A stretch of 64,000 bases of DNA from Martinezella dioscoreae (GTDB lineage Bacteria > Pseudomonadota > Alphaproteobacteria > Rhizobiales > Rhizobiaceae), in assembly GCF_009176305.1 (NCBI RefSeq), contig NZ_BLAJ01000002.1, positions 1,054,001 to 1,118,000 of the forward strand, given 5' to 3'. Positions 27,438 to 37,800 of the stretch are shown piece after piece (the stretch's first letter is position 1; every line of letters begins with the position of its first letter). The notes under the pieces are model-generated. The model saw only the letters and a list, made by a program, of their open reading frames with translations. It did no database searches and was not told where the DNA came from. The translations under genes and the position numbers were made by a program.

Positions 27438-29339
27438 ATGAAGCAGTGGAAGAAGCTTGCCTTCGGCGTCGCGCTGGCCACGTTCGGCCTCATCGCGGCA
27501 GCCAAGGCTCAAGATTATACCGCCTTGCCTCGCAAGGAGACCTTGATCGTCGAAAACCCTGAGGGAACGATCAAGAATCCGGGCTGGTTCAACATCTGGG
27601 TCAATGGCGGCGGGGGCGTTTCGACCGGCCTCCAGCAGCTGACGATGGACACGCTCTGGTACATCGATCCGGAGAAAGGTCTCGGCGGCTCGGCTTGGGA
27701 CAACTCACTTGCATCCGACAAGCCGCAATATAATGACGATTTCACCCAGATGACGGTGAAACTGCGCAAGGGCCTCTATTGGAGTGACGGCGTCGAATTC
27801 ACCGCCGATGACGTTGTCTACACCGTCAAGACCCAGATGGACCATCCGGGCATGAACTGGAGCGCGGCCTTCTCGGTTCAGGTTGCAAGTGTCGAAGCAC
27901 CGGATCCCTATACGGTCGTCTTCAAGCTGAAGAAGCCGAATTCGCGTTTCCACGCCATCTTCACTGTTCGCTGGAACGGCGCATGGATCATGCCCAAGCA
28001 TATCTTCGAGAAGGTCGCCGATCCCGTTCGTTATGATAATGCCAATCCCGTCTCGCTCGGCGCCTATAGGCTAAAGGCATACGATCCGCAGGGCAAATGG
28101 TACACCTGGGAGAAGCGCGACGACTGGCAGCGCACATCGCTAGGCCGTTTTGGCGAGCCGGCCCCGAAATATGTCACCTATGTCGATCCAGGCCCGCCGG
28201 ATAAGCGCACGATCGCGCAGCTCGAGCACAATCTCGATATCATTCACGACAACACGCCCGAAGGCATGTTCACGCTGAAGGAGAAATCGAAGACGGTCGA
28301 AAGCTGGTTCCCCGGCTTCCCCTTCGCGCATCCGGATCCGACGCTGCCCGCCGTGATCTTCAACAATCAGGACCCGCTGTTCCAGAATCCTGATGTGCGC
28401 TGGGCCCTGGCATTGCTCATCGATATCAAGGCCGTCGATATGGCCAGTTATCGCGGCGCCGCCACGCTCTCCGCACTCGGCGTTCCGCCGACGGCGGTAG
28501 CCATGACGGATTATCAGGCGCCGATGCAGGATTGGCTGAAGAATTTTGAGATCGATACCGGCAAGCGCAAGATCAAGCCATACGATCCGACGATCGGTCA
28601 GCAGATTGCCGATATCCTGCGCAAGCAGCCGAAATACAAGGATCAGATTCCGACCGATCCAGCCGCGATCAGCAATGCCTTCGGCTATGGCTGGTGGAAG
28701 CCCGATCCGCAGGCCGCCGGCGAGCTATTGGAAAAAGCCGGCTTCAAGAAGGTCGGCGGCAAATGGATGACGCCTGACGGGCAGCCGTTCAAGATCCGTC
28801 TGACGGTCGAAGGCGACACTCGCTCCGTCTTTACCCGTGCGGGCACTCTCATCGCTCAGCAATGGGCAGCCTTCGGGATCGATTCCAAAGCTGCTCCATC
28901 CACCAGCGTCTGGCAGGCGGGATTGCAGCCCGGCAACTATCAGGTCGCGATTGCGTGGAGCGTCGAGACCTGGGGCGGCGATCCTGATCTGTCTTTCTTC
29001 CTCGACAGCTGGCATTCGCAGTTCGTCGCCAAGAAGGGTGAGAACCAGGCGCCGCGCAACTGGCAGCGCTGGTCCAATCCGGATCTCGACAAGATCATCG
29101 AAAACATCCGCCGCATCAGCGCCGATGATCCGAAGGGCATCGAACTTGGCAAGGACTATCTGAAGTTGGTTGCGCAGCAGATGCCGACCATTCCGCTGAT
29201 GTCCTATAACGTCTTCACTTCGATGGATACGACCTATTGGAAAGGCTATCCGACCATTGCCGACCCCTATACGGACCCCGTTCCCAATTGGGCGAACTCC
29301 CGGTTGATGATGGTCAAGCTGAAGCCGGCACAGCCCTGA
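27438..29339 (+). CDS. family-5 solute-binding protein of arabino-oligosaccharide-type importer
   Basis: Periplasmic binding protein of 633 residues with a Sec signal (KKLAFGVALATFGLIAAAKA). SBP_bac_5 features are LRKGLYWSDGVEFTADDVVYTVKTQ, FKLKKPNSRFHAIF, and VRWALALLIDIKAVDMASYRGAA. It is rich in Trp and Tyr (WFNIWVNGGGG, FGYGWWKPD, WKGYP), as expected for sugar binding. GGGAGG precedes the ATG. The GH51 neighbour suggests arabinan fragments, although the family was named for peptides. Confidence 0.9.
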   Translation: MKQWKKLAFGVALATFGLIAAAKAQDYTALPRKETLIVENPEGTIKNPGWFNIWVNGGGGVSTGLQQLTMDTLWYIDPEKGLGGSAWDNSLASDKPQYNDDFTQMTVKLRKGLYWSDGVEFTADDVVYTVKTQMDHPGMNWSAAFSVQVASVEAPDPYTVVFKLKKPNSRFHAIFTVRWNGAWIMPKHIFEKVADPVRYDNANPVSLGAYRLKAYDPQGKWYTWEKRDDWQRTSLGRFGEPAPKYVTYVDPGPPDKRTIAQLEHNLDIIHDNTPEGMFTLKEKSKTVESWFPGFPFAHPDPTLPAVIFNNQDPLFQNPDVRWALALLIDIKAVDMASYRGAATLSALGVPPTAVAMTDYQAPMQDWLKNFEIDTGKRKIKPYDPTIGQQIADILRKQPKYKDQIPTDPAAISNAFGYGWWKPDPQAAGELLEKAGFKKVGGKWMTPDGQPFKIRLTVEGDTRSVFTRAGTLIAQQWAAFGIDSKAAPSTSVWQAGLQPGNYQVAIAWSVETWGGDPDLSFFLDSWHSQFVAKKGENQAPRNWQRWSNPDLDKIIENIRRISADDPKGIELGKDYLKLVAQQMPTIPLMSYNVFTSMDTTYWKGYPTIADPYTDPVPNWANSRLMMVKLKPAQP

Positions 29340-29350
29340 TTTCTCCCGAC

Positions 29351-29410
29351 CCTGATGCGGCAATCGCCGCATCAGGCACCTTTCGCCGGACACTAGGCAC
29401 GTCCGGCGAA
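29351..29410 (+). other. two intra-operon hairpins between binding protein and permease
   Basis: First hairpin: CCTGATGCGGC / GCCGCATCAGG, 11 bp, loop AATC (29351-29376). Second: TTCGCCGGAC / GTCCGGCGAA, 10 bp, loop 9 nt (29382-29410), followed by TCTTTT. They probably set the ratio of binding protein to permease by partial termination or mRNA protection. Confidence 0.72.
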
Positions 29411-29456
29411 TCTTTTGAATTGATGATGAAGCGCAAGCAGCAAGGAAGACGGCGGC

Positions 29457-30461
29457 ATGACGTCCTATCCAGTTTTCGTATTGAGACGATTTGGCCAATT
29501 CCTGCTCGTTGTCTTCCTCGGCATTTCCGCGACGTTCTTCATCACTCACATGACGCCGATCGATCCTGTCGAGGAAAGCATCGGGACCATCCAGCAGATG
29601 GGCCAATCCGATCCCCGCGCTGTCGAGTTGATGCGTCAGTCGTTACGTGAGCTCTATGGCCTCGAGGGCTCTATCTGGCAGCAATATCTACATTTCTGGG
29701 GGCGTCTTGCGACCGGTGATCTCGGGCCGTCGCTGTCGGCATTCCCTACGCCGGTTTCCGCCATCATCGCGAGGGCGCTGCCCTGGACGATTGGTCTGAT
29801 GACGGTTTCCGTCATCCTCACCTTCATTCTCGGCAACATGATCGGCGCGCTCGCAGGATATTATCGCAAGAGCTCGGTGCTGAAGGCCGTCAGCCTGGTT
29901 TTCATCGCCATGCAGCCGATCCCTTATTACATCCTCGCTTTCGTTCTCATCATTCTCTTCGGCTATGTCTGGCCGATTCTGCCCATCAATGGCGGCTATG
30001 AGATGAACACCAACCTGCAACTGTCCTTCACGCTGGTGCTCGATATTCTCCGCCACTCCATCCTGCCGGCGTTGTCGCTGATCCTCGTTGGGACGGGTGG
30101 CTGGCTGATCGGCATGCGGGCGCTGGTCTCCAATATCATCACCGAGGATTATGTTGTTTTCGCCGAGCTCGGCGGCGTGCCGAAGCGCAAGATCCTGCGC
30201 TCCTACATCGCCCGCAATGCCATGGTGCCGCAATTTACCGGCCTTGCCATGTCCCTTGGCGCCGTCTTCAACGGCACGGTCATCACCGAAATCGTCTTCG
30301 GCTATCCCGGTATCGGCAATCTCCTGATTTCGGCCGTGCACGCAGGCGATTACAGTCTCGTCCTCGGGCTTAGCGCACTGTCGATCGTCGGTGTCGCCGC
30401 GGCCGTCTTCATCATCGACATATTGGGTCCGCTGATCGACCCGCGCATCAAGGTGGAGTAG
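29457..30461 (+). CDS. peptide-type ABC transporter permease (DppB-like)
   Basis: Inner-membrane permease of 334 residues. It starts MTSYPVFVLRRFGQFLLVVFLGISATFF, with the usual amphipathic first segment; the EAA-type loop is DYVVFAELGGVPKRKILRSYIARNAMVPQ and the C-terminus LIDPRIKVE. It is followed 3 bp later by its DppC-like partner. AGGAAGACGG precedes the ATG. Confidence 0.92.
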   Translation: MTSYPVFVLRRFGQFLLVVFLGISATFFITHMTPIDPVEESIGTIQQMGQSDPRAVELMRQSLRELYGLEGSIWQQYLHFWGRLATGDLGPSLSAFPTPVSAIIARALPWTIGLMTVSVILTFILGNMIGALAGYYRKSSVLKAVSLVFIAMQPIPYYILAFVLIILFGYVWPILPINGGYEMNTNLQLSFTLVLDILRHSILPALSLILVGTGGWLIGMRALVSNIITEDYVVFAELGGVPKRKILRSYIARNAMVPQFTGLAMSLGAVFNGTVITEIVFGYPGIGNLLISAVHAGDYSLVLGLSALSIVGVAAAVFIIDILGPLIDPRIKVE

Positions 30462-30464
30462 GCC

Positions 30465-31322
30465 ATGCTGACGATCGTTCGCGACCTCGCACGCCAGAAT
30501 ATGGAATTCCTTTGCGGCCTTCTGCTGCTTGCCGTCATCGTCGGGCTGGTGATCCTGTCCTATTTCTCGCCCTATGGCCCAGCCGATCTTTATCTGCTGC
30601 CGCCTGACATGCCGCCGGATGGGCAATACTGGCTGGGCACGACATCGCGTGGTCAGGATGTTTTCTGGCAGCTGACGACAGCGCTCCGCAACACACTCTA
30701 TTTCGGCATCGGCGTCGCCATTCTCTCGCGCATCATCTCGCTTGTCGTGGGGCTGGTGGCCGGCTATGCCGGAGGTGCCGTCGATCGCGTGCTGATGGCG
30801 ATCAATGACAGCATCATGGTCATTCCGCAGTTTCCGCTGCTGATCCTGTTCTACTTCGTCCTCAAGGATGAAATGACCTGGACGGTGCTGATCATCGTCA
30901 TGGCCTCACTCGGCTGGTCCTACGACGCGCGCCTGATCCGCTCGGTGGCGATCAGCCTGAAGACGCGGCCTTTCACCACGCAGAGCGTCTATTCCGGCAT
31001 GAGCATGCGCAAGATCCTCGTTGAGGAACATCTGCCTTATGTTCTGCCGATCGTTTTTGCCACGACGATGAACAATATGATCTGGTCGATCGGCATGGAG
31101 ATCACGCTTGCGGTGCTCGGCTTTACCGATATCGAGACGCCGACCATGGGCATGATGATCTACTGGGCCAATGCGCATTCGGCGCTGATCGCCGGAACAT
31201 GGTGGTGGGTTGCAGCACCCGTCGCCGCCATCGTGGTGCTGTTCATGGCGCTCTTCCTGCTGTCGATGTCGATGAATGAATATAACGACCCCCGCAGTCG
31301 TTTGAACCGGATGGGAGGCTGA
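30465..31322 (+). CDS. peptide-type ABC transporter permease (DppC-like)
   Basis: Inner-membrane permease of 285 residues. Family features are YWLGTTSRGQDVFWQLTTALRNTL after the first segment, IISLVVGLVAGYAGGAVDRVLMAIND, and the cytoplasmic loop containing YSGMSMRKILVEEHLPYVLP. It forms the second half of the channel with the preceding gene; the ATPase gene starts 3 bp downstream. Confidence 0.92.
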   Translation: MLTIVRDLARQNMEFLCGLLLLAVIVGLVILSYFSPYGPADLYLLPPDMPPDGQYWLGTTSRGQDVFWQLTTALRNTLYFGIGVAILSRIISLVVGLVAGYAGGAVDRVLMAINDSIMVIPQFPLLILFYFVLKDEMTWTVLIIVMASLGWSYDARLIRSVAISLKTRPFTTQSVYSGMSMRKILVEEHLPYVLPIVFATTMNNMIWSIGMEITLAVLGFTDIETPTMGMMIYWANAHSALIAGTWWWVAAPVAAIVVLFMALFLLSMSMNEYNDPRSRLNRMGG

Positions 31323-31325
31323 GGC

Positions 31326-32315
31326 ATGGAGGCTGTCGTTGAGGTCAACAACCTCAAGGCCTATTACCGGGCCTTCCTTTATGGCGTCGATCGCGAGGTG
31401 CGGGCGGTTGACGATGTCAGCCTGTCGATCGGACGCGGCGAGATCTATGGCGTTGCCGGTGAATCGAGCAGCGGCAAGACGACGCTGATCAAGACGATTG
31501 CCGGCGCTATCCGGCCGCCGCTTCGGGTTGTCTCCGGTGCCGTCAAGTTTCATTTCAACAATGGGACGCAGGATATCTACGCCATGACGGCAGAGCAGCG
31601 GGCATCGCTTCGCTGGCGGCATCTCTCCTACATCATGCAGGGATCGATGAATGTACTCAATCCCGTGCGCCGGATCCGACATTCGTTCACCGATTTCGCT
31701 TTCCGGCATATGAAAGCCGATCGAGGCACCTTCTTCGATCGGGTTGGTGCTCACCTTCAGCGGCTGAAGCTCGATGCGAATCTTCTCGATGCTTATCCGC
31801 ACGAATTGTCGGGCGGCATGCGTCAGCGCATGACGATCGCGCTGGCGACCATCCTGACGCCGGAGTTCATTATCGCCGATGAGCCGACGACCGCGCTCGA
31901 TGTCATCGTCCAGCGCGACGTGCTGCAGATGATCCGGGAGATACAGCGCGAGATGGGCTCGTCCTTCCTGTTTGTAACCCACGATATGGGCGTTCACGCC
32001 GCAGTTTCCGATCGCATCGGCATCGTCTATGCCGGACGGTTGGTGGAGGAGGCGCCGACGCGCAAGCTTTTTCACCTGCCGCTCCATCCCTATACGCAGC
32101 ATCTGGTCGCAAGCCTGCCGCGAATCGGCGATGCCTCGACGCGGCCGTCGCTGGAAGGACGGCCGCCCAATCTCGCCATGCCGCCGGAAGGATGTCGTTT
32201 TCATCCGCGTTGCCCGAAGCGCATGGATATCTGCAGCCGCGAAGTGCCGCCTATGGTGAACGTCGAGCCGGACCGGCGTGTCGCCTGCTTCGCAGTGACG
32301 GGAGGGGCGCGATGA
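31326..32315 (+). CDS. ABC transporter ATP-binding protein (DppD-like)
   Basis: ATPase of 329 residues. Walker A is GESSSGKTTLIK (G-X4-GKT retained, with Ser replacing the usual Gly in GESGSGK), signature [15 protein letters not shown], Walker [14 protein letters not shown]. The oligopeptide-type C-terminal extension has FHPRCPKRMDIC and a later Cys (RRVACFA), the cysteine pattern typical of DppD/OppD. Its stop overlaps the next ATPase start by 4 bp (ATGA). Confidence 0.92.
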   Translation: MEAVVEVNNLKAYYRAFLYGVDREVRAVDDVSLSIGRGEIYGVAGESSSGKTTLIKTIAGAIRPPLRVVSGAVKFHFNNGTQDIYAMTAEQRASLRWRHLSYIMQGSMNVLNPVRRIRHSFTDFAFRHMKADRGTFFDRVGAHLQRLKLDANLLDAYPHELSGGMRQRMTIALATILTPEFIIADEPTTALDVIVQRDVLQMIREIQREMGSSFLFVTHDMGVHAAVSDRIGIVYAGRLVEEAPTRKLFHLPLHPYTQHLVASLPRIGDASTRPSLEGRPPNLAMPPEGCRFHPRCPKRMDICSREVPPMVNVEPDRRVACFAVTGGAR

Positions 32316-33133
32316 GCGATCTTCTTTCTCTCTCGCATGTCAGCAAGGTCTATCGTCAGGGCGGCATGCTCAGCCGTCGTCATATCACGGCGGTTCGCGA
32401 TGTCAGTCTGAGTCTCGGAGAGGAGCCGGAAATCCTCTCCATCGTCGGCGAGTCGGGCTCCGGTAAATCCACGATCGCGTCGATGATCCTCGGCCAGACG
32501 GCGCCGACATCCGGCAGCCTGAATTTTCGCGGCAGAGCCGTCGCCATTCATGGCCGGTCCGAGCGGCGCGCCTTCATGCGGGAGGTGCAGCCGGTCCTTC
32601 AGAATCCGTTCGAAGCGTTCAACCCACTCAAGAGGGTTGATCGATATCTTTTTGAAACGGCAAGGAATTTCGCGCCGATGGGTCCAAGGCCAAGCCGAGC
32701 CGATGTCGAGCGTATTGCCGATGAGGCGCTTGCCCATATCGGCCTGACACTTGCCGAGGTGAAGGGACGGTTTCCGCATGAGCTTTCGGGCGGTCAGCTG
32801 CAGCGCACCGCCATTGCCCGCGCGCTCATACCGCAACCGCGTCTGCTGGTGGCCGATGAGCCGGTTTCAATGGTCGATGCTTCGCTGAGAATGGCGATCG
32901 TCAATCTTTTCGGTCAGCTGAAGAAGGAGCTGGGGCTGTCGATCATCTACATCACCCATGATCTGGCGACCGCCTACTATATCAGCGATCGCATCATCAT
33001 CATGAAGAAGGGCGAGATCGTCGAGCAGGGCGGCGCGCGTGCCGTTCTCGACAATCCGCAGCATCCCTATTCGCAGGCTTTGAAGGAAGCGGTCTTGTCC
33101 ACCACGCCCGAGATGGAGCCGGCGCTTGGCTGA
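32312..33133 (+). CDS. ABC transporter ATP-binding protein (DppF-like)
   Basis: ATPase of 273 residues starting MSDLLSLSHVSKVYRQGG. The start at 32312 is fixed by the 4-bp overlap with the preceding stop; upstream in-frame extension would lie inside the previous gene. Walker A GESGSGKSTIA, signature ELSGGQLQRTAIARAL, Walker B LLVADEPVSMVDA. With the preceding DppD-like protein it forms the heterodimeric motor, in contrast to the fused ATPase of the importer at 7.9-13.9 kb. Confidence 0.92.
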   Translation: MSDLLSLSHVSKVYRQGGMLSRRHITAVRDVSLSLGEEPEILSIVGESGSGKSTIASMILGQTAPTSGSLNFRGRAVAIHGRSERRAFMREVQPVLQNPFEAFNPLKRVDRYLFETARNFAPMGPRPSRADVERIADEALAHIGLTLAEVKGRFPHELSGGQLQRTAIARALIPQPRLLVADEPVSMVDASLRMAIVNLFGQLKKELGLSIIYITHDLATAYYISDRIIIMKKGEIVEQGGARAVLDNPQHPYSQALKEAVLSTTPEMEPALG

Positions 33134-33142
33134 ACTTTGTTT

Positions 33143-33574
33143 TTAGCGCGAGATTCGCGTCGAAAGGATGATGGACGACAATGTGCGTTCGACGCCATCG
33201 ATTGTGCCGATGCCGTCGATCAGCTGATCCAGTTCGGAGATCGAGGGGGCTGCAATGATGGCGATCAGATCGAACGTGCCGCTGACCGAATGAAGCGTCG
33301 TTACCTCCGGAATGGCATTCAGTGATGCCGTCACCGCTGACAGCGCTTTCGGCGCGATCGTGATTAGTACATGGGCCCGAATAAGGCCCGATAGATAGGT
33401 TTCTGACAACCGCACGCCATAGCCTGAAATGACGCCCTCCCGCTCCAGCCGTTCGAGCCTTGCCTGAACGGTGGTGCGCGACAGCGACAGCTTCTTGGCG
33501 AGAGTCGCAACAGGCATTCGGGCATTCTGGCCGAGCAAGGCGATCAGTTCGCGGTCCTTATCGGTGACCTGCAT
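33143..33574 (-). CDS. Lrp/AsnC-family regulator of the lysine locus
   Basis: Regulator of 143 residues. The N-terminal helix-turn-helix is DKDRELIALLGQNARMPVATLAKKLSLSRTTVQARLERLEREGVI; the C-terminal RAM ligand domain includes AHVLITIAPKALSAV and VSGTFDLIAIIAAPS. The ATG at 33574 with AGGAAA before it is preferred to the one 7 codons upstream. It is divergent from the lysine-dehydrogenase-like gene, and Lrp-family proteins in such positions usually sense the amino acid being degraded. Its 3' end is only 9 bp from the convergent ATPase gene. Confidence 0.88.
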   Translation of the reverse strand: MQVTDKDRELIALLGQNARMPVATLAKKLSLSRTTVQARLERLEREGVISGYGVRLSETYLSGLIRAHVLITIAPKALSAVTASLNAIPEVTTLHSVSGTFDLIAIIAAPSISELDQLIDGIGTIDGVERTLSSIILSTRISR

Positions 33575-33630
33575 GGTGTTTCCTGCATTTTGCAAATTCT
33601 ATTCGTCAATTTGTATAGTTTTGTACAACG

Positions 33631-33640
33631 AAATGCATTT
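33631..33640. promoter_or_regulatory. AAATGCATTT palindrome, candidate Lrp operator
   Basis: Perfect 10-bp palindrome in the 138-bp divergent gap. The half-site AAATGCA recurs at 33584-33590 (reverse) and 33696-33702, so three copies lie between the Lrp gene and the dehydrogenase gene, in AT-rich DNA typical of Lrp sites. Confidence 0.5.
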
Positions 33641-33712
33641 TTCGTCGCTATGAATCGTTCAACTCCTACCTACACTTATAAAAATCTTATCAATGAAATG
33701 CAGGGGAGTCAT

Positions 33713-34816
33713 ATGAAAGACATAGTGGTCATCGGCGCAGGCAAGATCGGTGGGGCGATCGCTCTGATGCTGGCCCAGACGGGCGACTACACGGTCGTCG
33801 TCGCCGACCGCAGCCAGGAACAGCTCGACAAGATCGATCGTCACCCTGCGATTTCCACCGCCGCCGTCGATATTGCCGACCGCGCCGGGCTCGTCGGCAT
33901 TCTGAAGGGCAAGTTCGCCGTCCTGTCGGCAGCACCGTTCCATCTCACCGGCTTCGTCGCGGAAGCGGCACTTGAAGCCGGCGTCCATTATCTCGACCTC
34001 ACCGAAGACGTCGCGACGACCAAGAAGGTCGAGGAACTGGCTCAGGGAGCAAACACCGCCTTCATCCCGCAATGCGGACTTGCGCCGGGCTTCATCTCGA
34101 TCGTCGCCAACGATCTCGCCAAGCGGTTCGACAGCCTCGACAGCGTGCGCATGCGCGTCGGCGCGCTGCCGCAATATCCCTCCAATGCTCTGAACTACAA
34201 TCTAACCTGGAGCACGGACGGCCTCATCAACGAATATATCGAGCCCTGCGAAGCGATCGTCGAAGGCAAGCTCGTCACCGTTCCGGCCATGGAAGAGCGC
34301 GAGGAATTCTCGCTCGACGGTGTCACCTATGAAGCCTTCAACACGTCAGGTGGCCTCGGCACGCTCGCCAAGACCCTGGCTGGCCGCGTGCGGACGATGA
34401 ACTACCGCACCATCCGCTATCCCGGCCATCAGGCCATCATCAAGGCGCTGCTCAACGACCTCAACCTCAAGAACCGTCGCGATGTGCTGAAGGATCTCTT
34501 CGAAAATGCGCTGCCCGCCACCATGCAGGACGTGGTCGTCGTTTTCGTCACCGTCTGCGGCTGGCGCGAGGGCCGCTACATGCAGGAAACCTATGCCAAC
34601 AAGGTCTATGCAGGCATCGTTGCCAGCAAGAAGATGAGCGCCATTCAGATCACCACCGCAGCCGGCATTACCACCGTGCTCGATCTCCTCGCTCAGGGCA
34701 AACTTCCCTCCAAGGGTTTCGTTTGCCAGGAAGAAATCGATCTCGGCGATTTCCTCGCCAATCGCTTCGGACAGGTTTACAGCCTTGAGAAAATCAGGAT
34801 GAAAGAAGCCGTCTAA
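33713..34816 (+). CDS. L-lysine 6-dehydrogenase / saccharopine-dehydrogenase-like enzyme
   Basis: NAD(P)-dependent enzyme of 367 residues. It begins with a Rossmann fold (MKDIVVIGAGKIGGAIALMLAQ); motifs typical of the lysine-6-dehydrogenase/saccharopine-dehydrogenase family follow: HYLDLTED, QCGLAPGFISIVAND, EAFNTSGGLGTLAKTL and MNYRTIRYPGHQAIIK. The length and single-domain form match bacterial L-lysine 6-dehydrogenase, which makes allysine (2-aminoadipate 6-semialdehyde) and ammonia directly from lysine. No separate lysine-ketoglutarate reductase, which a saccharopine route would need, is present here. The start at 33713 has CAGGGGAG before it. It is divergent from an Lrp gene and next to genes for all later steps to 2-oxoglutarate. 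Confidence 0.78.
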   Translation: MKDIVVIGAGKIGGAIALMLAQTGDYTVVVADRSQEQLDKIDRHPAISTAAVDIADRAGLVGILKGKFAVLSAAPFHLTGFVAEAALEAGVHYLDLTEDVATTKKVEELAQGANTAFIPQCGLAPGFISIVANDLAKRFDSLDSVRMRVGALPQYPSNALNYNLTWSTDGLINEYIEPCEAIVEGKLVTVPAMEEREEFSLDGVTYEAFNTSGGLGTLAKTLAGRVRTMNYRTIRYPGHQAIIKALLNDLNLKNRRDVLKDLFENALPATMQDVVVVFVTVCGWREGRYMQETYANKVYAGIVASKKMSAIQITTAAGITTVLDLLAQGKLPSKGFVCQEEIDLGDFLANRFGQVYSLEKIRMKEAV

Positions 34817-34836
34817 GCGGCTATTCCTGTTTTGAA

Positions 34837-34860
34837 ATGTGGCGCCCTCGGGCGCCACAT
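34837..34860. terminator. terminator hairpin between convergent genes
   Basis: Perfect 10-bp stem ATGTGGCGCC / GGCGCCACAT with loop CTCG, followed by GTGTTTT on the plus strand. It lies 21 bp after the dehydrogenase gene and faces the end of the FAD/Fe-S oxidase gene. Confidence 0.8.
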
Positions 34861-34893
34861 GTGTTTTAGCCCTTGGAAACGGCGCTGCAGAGA

Positions 34894-37800
34894 CTAACCG
34901 ATCAGTCGTTCGAGGATCTCGACGGGATGCGGGATGGCTTGATGATCGATCTTGGCGACCTGCGAGCGACAGGAAAAACCGGTGGCCATAACAACCGTCT
35001 GATTGCCGTTCTCGGCGATCCTGTCCTGCCAGCTCATCGCATAGAGCTTTTCCGAGATGGCGCGATTGCGCACTTCGTGCCCGAAGGTGCCGGCCATGCC
35101 GCAGCAGCCGACATCGGCCATATCGAGCTCAATGCCAAGTTTCCCGAAGAGCAGGGACCATTGCTTGAGGGCAGCCGGAGCGTTTGTTTTCTCCGTGCAA
35201 TGGGCAAGCAGCGTGAAGCGCTCTTGCGACAGGGCCTGTGGTGGCGGCAATCGGTCGAGATTTGCGGCGAGCCACTCCTGAAGCAGCAGCACCGACGCCT
35301 GCAGCTTAGCCGAGGGCAGGGCGGCATATTCGCTGCGATAGGTCAGCGTCATCGATGGATCGATGCCAACAAGCGATATGCCCATTTGCGAGATGCGATC
35401 GAGATAATCTCGCGATTTCGCCGCCGCCTTCTCGAAGCGACCGAGATAGCCATGCACATGCAGGGCTTTGCCGTTGTTCTGTGATACGGCGAGCCACGGT
35501 TTGAAACCCATTTTCAGGGCGAGCTTGAGCGCTGCGATGACGACGGCTGGATCGAAATAGGTGGAGAAGACATCGGCAACGATGACGACCGCCTGGGCTC
35601 GCTCCTCTGCGGAGAGATTTCCCAACGTTTCGGGAGTAGCAACCTGCACGCGGAGACGAGCGGCTTCCCGTTCGAGCGATACTGCAGGCATGGCGGGAAG
35701 CGCGGTGAGACCAGCGAACCGCATCAAGGCTTGGCCGGCGGCCGATCCGGTGAGTAGATTGTAACCAGACTTGAAGCGCGCCATCAGCGGCAGGGTCGTC
35801 TCAATAGCAGCAACGATTGGGTCCTTTAGTGGCCTAAGGTATCGACCGTAATAGAGCTCCAGGAATTTCGAACGGAAGGCCGGGACGCTGACCTTGACGG
35901 GACATTGGCCGGCGCAAGCCTTGCAGGCGAGGCAGGTGTCCATTGCCGCCCGCACCTCATGGGAAAAGTCGTCGCGATTGGCCGGATTGAGCGAATTGAC
36001 CGCTCGCCGCAAGAGATTGCCGAAAGGATTGGCGCGGCACAGCTCTTGCGCCTCCCGCCGCGGATCGACCTGCCGCTCCGCCAGCAGGCGCAGCCATTCG
36101 CGCATCAGCGCCGCGCGGCCCTTCGGCGAATAGCGCCGGTCACCCGTCGCCTTGAAGGAGGGGCACATCGGGCTTGTCGCGTCGAAATCGAAACAGGCGC
36201 CGTTACCGTTGCAATAGGCTGCATTGTCGAAGGCGGCGCGGATATCATTGCCGATGATACGATCAAAGTCGCCACGCAGTGACATTTCGTCGATCTTCAG
36301 CAACGGGCGGGATGAGCCGGATGCGATCTTGCCGGGATTGAGGCGATCGCCGGGGTCGAATGCGCGCTTAATGTCCTGCAGGCTCGGATAAAGCTCGCCG
36401 AAATATTCGGGGACATATTCCGAGCGAACGCCCTTGCCATGTTCGCCCCAGAGCACCCCGCCATATTTGCGGGTGAGAGCAACGACGCCGTCGCTGATCT
36501 TGCGGACGAGCGGCTGATGGTCGGTGCGGGTAAGATCGAGCGCCGGGCGGACATGCAGCACGCCGGCATCGACATGGCCGAACATGCCGTAATCCAGCTC
36601 CTCGGCATCGAGAAGGGCACGGAATTCCCTTATATAGGCGGCCAGATGCTCGGGCGGAACGGCAGTGTCTTCAACGAAGGGCACCGGCCGCACCGGCCCC
36701 TCGACATTGCCAAGCAGGCCGACGGCGCGCTTGCGCATCGACCAGATTGCCTCGACCTCGGCCTTTTCTCGAGCGATCGTATAGCCCTTGTGGCGAGCTG
36801 AGGAGCCGTCATCAAGGGCGGCGGTCACGTCCGCCAGCTTGCGTTCCAACTCGTCGCTATCGTCGGCCAGCACTTCGACGATATTGATGCCGTTGGCGGC
36901 GCCAGATGCATCTTCGGGGAAGAAGCGGGCGATGCCGCTCCAGACGATGTCGCCCTTGGCGAGACCCAGCACCTTCTCATCGACCGTCTCGACCGAGGCC
37001 ACCTTCAATGCCACCAGCCGCCTGGCATCCTCCAGCGCGGTGTTGAAATCGCCATAGCGGATGTTGATGAGGGCCGATCGCGCCGGGATCGGCAGCACGT
37101 TGAGTTCGGCCTCGGCGATCATGACAAGCGTGCCTTCGGAGCCGCACAGCACCGCATTGAGATCGAAGCGGCCGTCCTCGCGCCAGATATGGGCGAGATC
37201 GTAGCCGGTCATGTAGCGGTTGAGCTTGGGGAAGGTCGCCGCGATCAGCTCGCTTTTGTCCCGGGCGATCGCATCAACGACACGATGAATTTCGCCGATA
37301 CGATCGTCACGCGCCTTGATCTCGTCCAGCTCGCTATTGCCAAGCGGACGCGACCACCAGTCACTGCCATCGGAAAGCACCACGCGAAGGCCGAGAACGT
37401 GGTTGCTGGTCTTGCCGTAAAGACACGAGCCCTGGCCGCAGGCATCGGTGGAGATCATGCCGCCGATGGTGGCGCGGTTGGAGGTGGAAAGCTCAGGCGC
37501 GAAGAACAACCCGTATGGTTTCAACGCCTTGTTCAGTTGATCCTTGACGACGCCGGCCTCGACACGGGCGATCTTTCGAACCGGATCGATCTCCAGGATG
37601 CGGTTCATATGTCGGGAGCAGTCGACGACGATCCCAGAGGTCAGGGATTGTCCGTTCGTTCCGGTGCCACCGCCGCGCGGGGCGATGACAAGATCGGAAA
37701 AGACAGGTTCGGATATGGCTTTGGCGATGATTTTCAGATCATCCGCACCGCGCGGATAGAGAATTGCCGCCGGCTTGACCTGATAGATGGAATTGTCGGT

